Source of the DNA: Bryobacterales bacterium
GTDB lineage: Bacteria > Acidobacteriota > Terriglobia > Bryobacterales > Bryobacteraceae
Length of the DNA: 5,286 nt
Assembly: GCA_025353235.1 (NCBI GenBank)
Contig: JANXQZ010001106.1
Span: 1-5,286 of the forward strand
Reading direction: 5' to 3'
Every line of letters begins with the position of its first letter. Within the stretch, counting starts at the first letter, position 1. Below the pieces are notes generated by a model. That model was given only the letters and a program-made list of their open reading frames with translations. It was not told the DNA's origin and ran no database searches. Below are positions 1 through 4,471 of the stretch, in pieces. A program made the position numbers and the translations under genes.

Positions 1-244
1 TTCTTTTCTTGAGCTGCCGCCAGCCGAAGACTGCATCGGCTCGCAGCGAATCGAGCCACGGGACCAGCCGGATGTCGTGGCTGTCTTCGCGTTGCCGCAG
101 CGCGGGGCCAAACGCTCTGCGCGCTTCAGCGGGATCGCGGCCATGCCGGATCGCTTCGTCGATGTGCGCTTCTCGCTCTTCATCGATGTCGCGGCTCAAT
201 CGATCGCCGCGAAGTACATTCGCTATCCGTGACCACAAATACAT
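1..244 (-). CDS. ABC transporter permease, ADOP (MacB-like) family, N-terminal fragment
   Basis: Partial gene: 81 codons are visible from ATG at 244, then it leaves the window at position 1. The visible part is the cytoplasmic leader of acidobacterial duplicated orphan permeases: MYLWSRIANVLRGDRLSRDI, then the EEREAHIDEAIRHGRDPAEARRAFG stretch split over residues 22-46 (the family pattern is E-E-x-E-x-H followed by G-x-x-x-x-E-A-R-R-x-F-G), then WLDSLRADAVFGWRQLKK at 63-80, matching the 'D-x-x-x-x-x-R-Q-L-x-K' segment just before the first membrane helix. Family members are about 800 residues with two MacB-periplasmic-core and two FtsX permease units; none of those lies in view. The start is chosen from a perfect ribosome binding site, AAAGGAGG at 258-251, 6 nt upstream; an ATG at 249 is rejected because its frame stops after eight codons. 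It lies 1 nt after the padR stop, so the two are surely co-transcribed. Substrate is unknown; export of a small molecule or lipid is the family guess. Confidence 0.85.
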   Translation of the reverse strand, partial: MYLWSRIANVLRGDRLSRDIDEEREAHIDEAIRHGRDPAEARRAFGPALRQREDSHDIRLVPWLDSLRADAVFGWRQLKKR

Positions 245-245
245 A

Positions 246-575
246 TCATGCCTCCTTTAGAACGCGATTTACGGCCGACGTCACCGCACGCCAGCGCGAC
301 TCTTCTGTGCCAAGCTGCTTTTTGCCCGCTGTAGTCAGCTCATACATTCGCGCCCGCCGGCCGGTATCCTTCGTGATCCACTGGGCAGCAATCCAGCCCG
401 CTTCTTCCATGCGGTGCAGCGCCGGATAGAGCGAACCTTCCTCCACACGCAGTACTTCGGCGGACGTGTCCCGGATCGCGGACATAATCGCGTACCCGTG
501 CAGGCGCGGCCTGCGGGAGAGGATCTTCAATACCAGCAGATCGAGCGAACCCTGCAGCGAGTCGGGCTTAGGCAT
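246..575 (-). CDS. PadR-family transcriptional regulator, acidobacterial type
   Basis: A 109-residue DNA-binding protein, the full length usual for the small PadR subfamily (PF03551; the acidobacterial group is TIGR03433). Residues 8-20 (QGSLDLLVLKILS) form the typical first helix; HGYAIMSAI at 26-34 and VEEGSLYPALHRMEEAGWI at 44-62 give the second and the recognition helix; the wing is roughly 63-84 with GRRARMYELT; residues 85-108 form the C-terminal dimerisation helix (WRAVTSAVNRVLKEA). Family members act as dimeric repressors that release DNA when a ligand binds. The ADOP permease starts 1 nt downstream, the conserved pairing in this phylum, so the permease is the likely target. Two palindromes (575-609) sit directly before the start codon and suggest autoregulation. 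No clear Shine-Dalgarno precedes ATG 575. The start is supported by MPKPDSLQGSLDLL, the usual N-terminus of the family. The inducer cannot be read from sequence. Confidence 0.95.
   Translation of the reverse strand: MPKPDSLQGSLDLLVLKILSRRPRLHGYAIMSAIRDTSAEVLRVEEGSLYPALHRMEEAGWIAAQWITKDTGRRARMYELTTAGKKQLGTEESRWRAVTSAVNRVLKEA
251..258 (-). promoter_or_regulatory. Ribosome binding site of the ABC permease, inside the padR 3' end
   Basis: The minus strand reads AAAGGAGG, a near-perfect anti-16S match, 6 nt before the ATG at 244. It lies within the last codons of padR, so translation of the permease probably follows on from that of the regulator. This site decides the permease start. Confidence 0.85.
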
Positions 576-592
576 ACTCAGACATCTTAATA
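575..592 (-). promoter_or_regulatory. Probable PadR operator, proximal site (degenerate copy)
   Basis: The minus strand reads TATTAAGATGTCTGAGTA and ends on the first base of the padR start codon. It repeats the distal site's minus-strand sequence TACTAAGACGTCT as TATTAAGATGTCT (11 of 13 identical), shifted by 16 bp. As a dyad it keeps 6 of 9 pairs. It contains TATTAA (592-587), a possible -10 element that would put transcription start only a few bases before ATG. Weaker symmetry suggests a second, lower-affinity site. Confidence 0.45.
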
Positions 593-609
593 CAAAGACG
601 TCTTAGTAT
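590..609 (-). promoter_or_regulatory. Probable PadR operator, distal site (20-bp palindrome)
   Basis: The plus strand reads ATACAAAGACGTCTTAGTAT. The inner 10 bp AAGACGTCTT is a perfect palindrome and the outer ATAC/GTAT arms also pair, leaving one mismatched pair (594/605). Long dyads of this form immediately upstream of padR genes are the known type of PadR target. The site is 15 to 34 bp upstream of the padR start, where a bound dimer would block RNA polymerase. Assigning it to this PadR protein is inference from position and symmetry. Confidence 0.65.
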
Positions 610-718
610 CCGAGAAAGTTCAAGAGAATTTTTGAAACGGCCCGCGCCTGGCCTTCACCATAGAATAGGCAGCCATGCCTGATGCATTTGTGCTAAAACT
701 TACTTCAGCGTTCTTAAC

Positions 719-725
719 GGGAGGG
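719..725 (+). promoter_or_regulatory. Ribosome binding site of the phosphoesterase gene
   Basis: GGGAGGG lies 5 nt before ATG 731 and fixes that start. An in-frame stop at 680-682, with no ATG, GTG or TTG between it and 731, rules out a longer form carrying a signal peptide. Confidence 0.85.
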
Positions 726-730
726 ATGCG

Positions 731-2167
731 ATGTTACCAGGACTGGATCAGCTTAAGCACGTAGTGGTATTGATGATGGAGAACCGATCTTTCGATCACC
801 TGCTCGGTTATCTGAAAGCGCAGGATCCGAGAATAGACGGAGTCGACGGCACCGAATCCAATCCAGATACCAACGGGGAACCGGCTCACGTCGCACCGCT
901 GGCGAAATACCAGGGCCAGCTTCAGCCGGACCCGGGCCACCACTTCCCGGACGTCAAGTTGCAGATTCACGGCGAGAATCCAGGCGATCCCAAAATGAGC
1001 GGATTCGTGAAAGCTTATTTTCAGAAGCAGAAAAACGTGGCTCACTCGCGGGAGATCATGTATTGCTTCCCGCCGGAGAAGATGCCGGTGATCACGACGC
1101 TCGCTCGCAAGTACGCAGTGTTTAATCGCTGGTTCTCCTCGCTTCCGGGGCCCACAATTCCCAATCGCGCCTTCGCACATTACGGCACTTCGTTTGGCCG
1201 GGTGGACATGAATCTCTTTTACATCGGCGAGAAGTACCCGTCGATTTACGAACGCATGGTGAAGAACGGACATACTGCAAAGATCTACTACTACGACCTG
1301 CCCAGCGGCACCATGGGAATGACCTCGATCCTAAAAGATCAGCCGCAGCTCTTCGGCACCGTGCCGCAATTCCTTACGGATTGCGCATCGGGGAATCTTC
1401 CCGACTACAGCTTCATCGAGCCGAACTATACCGATCACGGCGGAAACAGCGGCGAACTGCTGGCCTGCGATCAGCATCCCGATCACAACATGCTGGCTGG
1501 CGAGGAATTCATCGCGCAGGTCTACATGGCCATTCGCAACAATAACGAGCTCTGGAATAACACGGCCTTGCTGGTGGTTTACGACGAGCATGGCGGCATT
1601 TACGATCACGTTGAGCCGCCCGCATGCCCTGCGGACGAGTTTACGAATGCGGAAACGGGGTTCAAATTCGACAGTCTGGGTATTCGCGTGCCGGCTGTTC
1701 TAATCTCGCCGTGGGTTCCCGAGGGAACGGTGGTGAGCGACCGCGTTTTCGACCATGCGTCTATCCCCGCCACCGTTACGAAGAAGTTCATTGGCGATTG
1801 GCCGGCACGGTCACCGCGCGAGAAGAACGCGGACACGTTTCTGGATTTGCTGACGCTGCAGCAAGCACGTCAGGATTTCGTCGGCTTCAGCACGCAGCCG
1901 GTGGATTTCGACTTCGATCCCACAGGCAACACGATGTCTGTCCAGATGGATTCGGCACCCGACGATGCAGGCCAGCCGGGGCGCGATTTGTCCGACCTTC
2001 TCAGAGATCACGTGCTCGCCATACGCGAGGTGGAGCGTACTCTGACCGCGGATCAGCAGACCCACATCGATATTGCTTCGATCAAAACCGAAGCCGAAGC
2101 CAGCACTTACATTGGTCAGGTGATGGCGATGCTGCATCCGCAGGTCGCCGCCGCCGGGCAGTTCTAA
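731..2167 (+). CDS. Phospholipase C / acid phosphatase-family phosphoesterase (PF04185)
   Basis: A 478-residue metal-dependent phosphoesterase of the family that includes PlcH/PlcN, mycobacterial Plc enzymes and Francisella AcpA; it would hydrolyse phospholipid head groups or phosphomonoesters. Visible landmarks in family order are KHVVVLMMENRSFDHLLGY (9-27), whose Glu17-Asn18 are the expected metal ligands; PGPTIPNR (139-146) with Thr142 as likely nucleophile; DYSFIEPNY (225-233); QHPDHN (248-253); VVYDEHGGIYDHV (282-294) with Asp285-Glu286 as metal ligands; GIRVPAVLISPWV (317-329); and FDHASIPATV (340-349). All catalytic motifs are intact. The C-terminal tail (about 415-470) is predicted helical and not catalytic. 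Oddly, there is no Sec or Tat signal: the protein starts directly at the first core strand, although many relatives are exported. A gene for an outer-membrane barrel follows after 24 nt. Family assignment is firm; phospholipid versus phosphomonoester preference is not. Confidence 0.93.
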   Translation: MLPGLDQLKHVVVLMMENRSFDHLLGYLKAQDPRIDGVDGTESNPDTNGEPAHVAPLAKYQGQLQPDPGHHFPDVKLQIHGENPGDPKMSGFVKAYFQKQKNVAHSREIMYCFPPEKMPVITTLARKYAVFNRWFSSLPGPTIPNRAFAHYGTSFGRVDMNLFYIGEKYPSIYERMVKNGHTAKIYYYDLPSGTMGMTSILKDQPQLFGTVPQFLTDCASGNLPDYSFIEPNYTDHGGNSGELLACDQHPDHNMLAGEEFIAQVYMAIRNNNELWNNTALLVVYDEHGGIYDHVEPPACPADEFTNAETGFKFDSLGIRVPAVLISPWVPEGTVVSDRVFDHASIPATVTKKFIGDWPARSPREKNADTFLDLLTLQQARQDFVGFSTQPVDFDFDPTGNTMSVQMDSAPDDAGQPGRDLSDLLRDHVLAIREVERTLTADQQTHIDIASIKTEAEASTYIGQVMAMLHPQVAAAGQF

Positions 2168-2175
2168 GCAGGTCC

Positions 2176-2183
2176 AAAAGGGG
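2176..2183 (+). promoter_or_regulatory. Ribosome binding site of the beta-barrel gene
   Basis: AAAAGGGG, 8 nt before ATG 2192 and inside the 24-nt gap after the phosphoesterase stop. It is a moderate match. The lack of room for a terminator or promoter in this gap supports co-transcription. Confidence 0.6.
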
Positions 2184-2191
2184 ATCGATCC

Positions 2192-3535
2192 ATGCAACGA
2201 AGTCTTGCGATTTTATTGTTGTTGGCGTGCGTGCCCGCATTCGCGGATGAAACGCAGCTCCAGTCCGATCTGCGCCGGGAGAAGGAGGAGCTGGCGAGCA
2301 ACTGCTCCAGCTTCAAGGGTATGTTCGGCTGCGCCCAGACTGTAGTGACTGGCAAACCGCTCCATCTTTCAATCGGGAGCGTGGCTCCGCAAAACGGCGT
2401 TGGCTTCGGTCCGGGATTTACTTACGACAAGAATTTGGGTGAGAATTGGCGCACGAATACAACGGTCGATGCAGTAGTTACAACCAACCAATCCTGGCGG
2501 GCCGGAGCTTACTTCAAGGCATTTTACATGCCTCACGAAAAGGTGCATGTCATCACGGGTCCGGCTCCTCCTCCGAAGGCGCTTCCCGAGATCGGTCCCC
2601 GAGCGGTTCCGACTTTCAACCTTTACGTGCAAGCAATTTCACTGAATAAGCTGGATTACTACGGACTCGGAGCGAGCACCTCGCGGCAAAACTTGGCTTT
2701 GTTTGGCTTAACGGAAACGATCCTCGGCGGCAATGTGATTTATCCGATTCTCGGCCACTCGGGAATCTCGTTATTTGGAGAGCTGAACGGGCGATTCTTC
2801 GATCCGCGCGGTCGCCATGCCGATAAGAGCCCATCCGTGGAGCAGGTTTTTTCCGAACCGGCCGCTCCAGGCTTGCTCAGGCAACTCGGATATTTTCAAG
2901 CGGGTGAAGGGGTGAGGTTTGACCGGGAGATCGGCGATCGTCTGAGCCTGGACTATCGCGTGACGCTCCAACAGTTCCAGGGAGTAACGGATTCCCGAAC
3001 ATCATTCCAGCGTTTCACGGTGGATGCGTCCCATGAGTTTCCCCTGTATCGCAAGCAGCGGTCACAGGCGCGGCGTACCTCGGAGAAACCGCATTTCACA
3101 TTCAACCGCGAAGGCAGCATCGGATTGCGCGCTCTGCTGACGGAGTCGTACATCCCGAGAGGAAATGAGATTCCGTTTTACTTGCAGCCAACGCTGGGCG
3201 GCTCGGATATCAATGGAGACCACTGGCTGAGCAGCTATCCGGATTATCGCTTCCGCGCTCCGAATCTGCTGGTATTCCGAGGCTCGTTCGAGCATGTGAT
3301 TTGGGGCCCGATCGGAGGGATGTTCCAGGCCGACTACGGGAAAGTGGCATTATCGCAAGGCGATCTTGGATTCAACCACTTCCGGCATAGTTACGGTTTG
3401 GGCATAACGATTCGGGGCGGAGGCATTCCTGCAGTTTCCATTCTGTTCGCGTTTGGCGGCGGAGAGGGAACGCACACGATTGCCAACATCAACCCGGCAT
3501 TGCTAGGCGGAGCCACCAGGCCGTCGCTTTACTAG
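2192..3535 (+). CDS. Outer-membrane beta-barrel protein, Omp85/BamA barrel-like, no POTRA
   Basis: A 447-residue secreted protein. Residues 1-18 form a Sec signal peptide (MQRS, hydrophobic LAILLLLACV, then AFA before Asp19). Residues 20-55 are a short charged segment with two cysteines (Cys38, Cys47, the only ones in the mature protein, so a disulfide is possible). From about 57 to the end, alternating amphipathic strands with aromatic girdles and turns look like an outer-membrane barrel. The block 326-383 (EIPFYLQPTLGGSDINGDHW, then YPDYRFRAPNLLVFRGSFEH and GGMFQADYGKV) resembles the last strands of the bacterial surface antigen domain PF01103, including the LGG-x(n)-YRFR region around the BamA loop-6 motif. 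The last residues are Ser-Leu-Tyr, an aromatic C-terminus typical of barrels. BamA/TamA proteins carry 75-residue POTRA domains before the barrel; the roughly 38 residues here are too few for one. The exact role is unknown; transport or anchoring of the upstream enzyme is conceivable but unproven. Confidence 0.75.
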   Translation: MQRSLAILLLLACVPAFADETQLQSDLRREKEELASNCSSFKGMFGCAQTVVTGKPLHLSIGSVAPQNGVGFGPGFTYDKNLGENWRTNTTVDAVVTTNQSWRAGAYFKAFYMPHEKVHVITGPAPPPKALPEIGPRAVPTFNLYVQAISLNKLDYYGLGASTSRQNLALFGLTETILGGNVIYPILGHSGISLFGELNGRFFDPRGRHADKSPSVEQVFSEPAAPGLLRQLGYFQAGEGVRFDREIGDRLSLDYRVTLQQFQGVTDSRTSFQRFTVDASHEFPLYRKQRSQARRTSEKPHFTFNREGSIGLRALLTESYIPRGNEIPFYLQPTLGGSDINGDHWLSSYPDYRFRAPNLLVFRGSFEHVIWGPIGGMFQADYGKVALSQGDLGFNHFRHSYGLGITIRGGGIPAVSILFAFGGGEGTHTIANINPALLGGATRPSLY

Positions 3536-3558
3536 GCAGGCGTCGCGGGTTATTACCA

Positions 3559-3608
3559 GGGAGCGGTTACACGCCTAACCGAGCCGTGACCGTAAGGGAG
3601 CGGTCACA
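3559..3608. repeat. Duplicated 13-mer with two hairpins at a convergent gene junction
   Basis: GGGAGCGGTTACA (3559-3571) recurs as GGGAGCGGTCACA (3596-3608), 12 of 13 identical, 37 bp apart. Two hairpins overlap them: CGGTTA/TAACCG (3564-3569 with 3576-3581, 6-nt loop) and GTGACCG/CGGTCAC (3586-3592 with 3601-3607, 8-nt loop). The arms of the two hairpins are also near-complementary to each other. The second hairpin includes the tonB stop codon (3606-3604). It lies where the barrel gene and tonB converge, so it may help end transcription in both directions, but neither strand shows a following T-tract. It could instead be a copy of a dispersed intergenic palindromic repeat. Confidence 0.6.
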
Positions 3609-4392
3609 ACAAATGAAATCCAACCTCAATCCGCGCCGTAGTCGTGAACGGCTTGCCATCCCGGTACGCTGGCCGGAACCTCCACTGAGCCACAGCTTCC
3701 AGCGCCTTCAAATCCAGCCCAAGACCGGGACTTGAGATGACTATCAAATGCGTCGCCCTCCCTGAAGCATCCACCTCGGCCGTGATGATGACCGTCCCTT
3801 GAAACTTAGCCTTGCGCGCTTCCTCTGAGAACTCCGGCTCAACTTTGTAAATAAGCTTGGGCGGAGTCATAGCATGCCGCGCGGAACCGCTCATGTCGCG
3901 CCCGCCCTGCTGGTCGCCGATCCCGCCGCAACAGCCTGCCTTACCGATCCCGCCGATTCCTCCGGTGCCCAGCGAACTGCCCCCCAACTTGGCATAAGGA
4001 TCGCCAACGATGTTCGAGGCCTGCACGAGAACCGGAGGTTCGAAATCGATTCCAAACCGCATGGGAAGCTTGGGCTCGGGCCGGGTTTCGGGCGGCACGA
4101 AAGATCGTTGTGCTCGAGGAGGCGGCGTTCCGTTGCGTGGCGGCGTTGAAGCCGAGTTTGCGCCTCCCGCATGCCCGTCCGCGACTCGATACTCCACCGG
4201 AGGAATAAAGATCAGCTTCAAACTTCTGATCGGAGTCACTGGCAGCACGGGCAGCAAGAACACGCGCGAGTTCAAGGCCAACAGAAAGATCAATGCAACA
4301 GCATGGACCACGACAGACAGAGTGAGTGATTGCGATTTCGGAGTTGACACGCGACCTGAGATGCAAGCTTCTCGCCAAAAGGAATGTCCCAA
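3604..4392 (-). CDS. tonB: Energy transducer TonB
   Basis: A 262-residue inner-membrane protein that passes proton-motive-force energy from ExbB/ExbD to outer-membrane TonB-dependent receptors. A membrane helix spans about residues 23-41 and holds Ser26-x-x-x-His30, the conserved SxxxH motif that contacts ExbD/ExbB. A proline-rich stretch follows at 83-120 (TPPRNGTPPPRAQ, PPETRPEPKLP), then a glycine-rich linker at 137-164 with a Cys153-Cys154 pair. The C-terminal TonB domain (PF03544) covers 177-262: PPKLIYKVEPEFSEEARKAK, GTVIITAEVDASGRATHLIV, then LEAVAQWRFRPAYRDGKP. The open frame begins at a TTG (4392), directly preceded by an in-frame stop; there is no Shine-Dalgarno there. A GTG at 4350 (residue 15, giving a short MSTPKSQ leader before the helix) is an equally plausible start. 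No exbB or exbD is in view, so this may be one of several orphan TonB paralogues. Confidence 0.93.
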   Translation of the reverse strand: MGHSFWREACISGRVSTPKSQSLTLSVVVHAVALIFLLALNSRVFLLPVLPVTPIRSLKLIFIPPVEYRVADGHAGGANSASTPPRNGTPPPRAQRSFVPPETRPEPKLPMRFGIDFEPPVLVQASNIVGDPYAKLGGSSLGTGGIGGIGKAGCCGGIGDQQGGRDMSGSARHAMTPPKLIYKVEPEFSEEARKAKFQGTVIITAEVDASGRATHLIVISSPGLGLDLKALEAVAQWRFRPAYRDGKPFTTTARIEVGFHLL

Positions 4393-4433
4393 GTTTCACG
4401 GCACTTTCAGCGAGTAGCCATGAGCCATTCAAG

Positions 4434-4447
4434 ATACACCTGTGTAT
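4434..4447. promoter_or_regulatory. 14-bp palindrome in the tonB/M13 divergent region
   Basis: ATACACCTGTGTAT: two perfect 6-bp inverted arms around a 2-bp spacer, a shape typical of a site for a dimeric regulator. It is about 25 bp upstream of the M13 start and 42 bp upstream of the first tonB start, overlapping where a -35 box for the M13 gene would fall. One regulator could thus control both genes. The regulator is unknown, and the site is short enough that chance remains possible. Confidence 0.4.
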
Positions 4448-4459
4448 GCGGGATGCGGC

Positions 4460-4465
4460 TAGAAT
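4460..4465 (+). promoter_or_regulatory. Candidate -10 element for a leaderless M13 peptidase transcript
   Basis: TAGAAT matches the TATAAT consensus in 5 of 6 positions and ends 6 nt before ATG 4472, so transcription would begin at or next to the start codon. No Shine-Dalgarno is present at the usual distance (the nearest purine run, GGGA at 4450-4453, is 18 nt away), which fits a leaderless message. There is no good -35 box; the palindrome at 4434-4447 occupies that place. Confidence 0.4.
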
Positions 4466-4471
4466 CAAGTT

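Larger units (their letters stand above)
576..730. other. Divergent intergenic region, padR versus phosphoesterase
   Basis: 155 bp. The left third holds the PadR palindromes. To the right, TTGAAA (632-637) and TAGAAT (661-666) are the best promoter-like hexamers for the phosphoesterase operon, but their 23-bp spacing is too long for an ordinary sigma-70 promoter, so at most TAGAAT alone is credible. If it is used, transcription would start near 673, leaving a leader of about 58 nt before ATG 731. No terminator or riboswitch fold was recognised. Confidence 0.5.

Noticed and set aside
9..260. 83-codon plus-strand open frame at the left edge
   Set aside because: Ser/Arg-rich shadow antisense to the ABC permease leader, which matches a known family.
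632..666. TTGAAA...TAGAAT as a sigma-70 promoter for the phosphoesterase operon
   Set aside because: The spacer is 23 bp, well outside the usual 16-18 bp; only the -10-like part is retained as a weak possibility.
734..1273. 179-codon open frame antisense to the phosphoesterase gene
   Set aside because: It mirrors the conserved phosphoesterase codons and its translation has no family resemblance.
1624..2250. 208-codon open frame on the plus strand overlapping the phosphoesterase 3' end
   Set aside because: Arg/Gly/Ser-rich shadow in the wrong frame; the in-frame protein carries conserved motifs through this region and the barrel gene starts within it.
3586..3607. Classical Rho-independent terminator between the barrel gene and tonB
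   Set aside because: The stem is only 7 bp and no T-run follows on either strand, so it is listed as a repeat with hairpin instead.
3941..4468. 175-codon open frame on the minus strand overlapping tonB
   Set aside because: It is an out-of-frame shadow of tonB: low-complexity Arg/Ala/Ser composition, no recognisable domain, while the tonB frame has a complete domain set.
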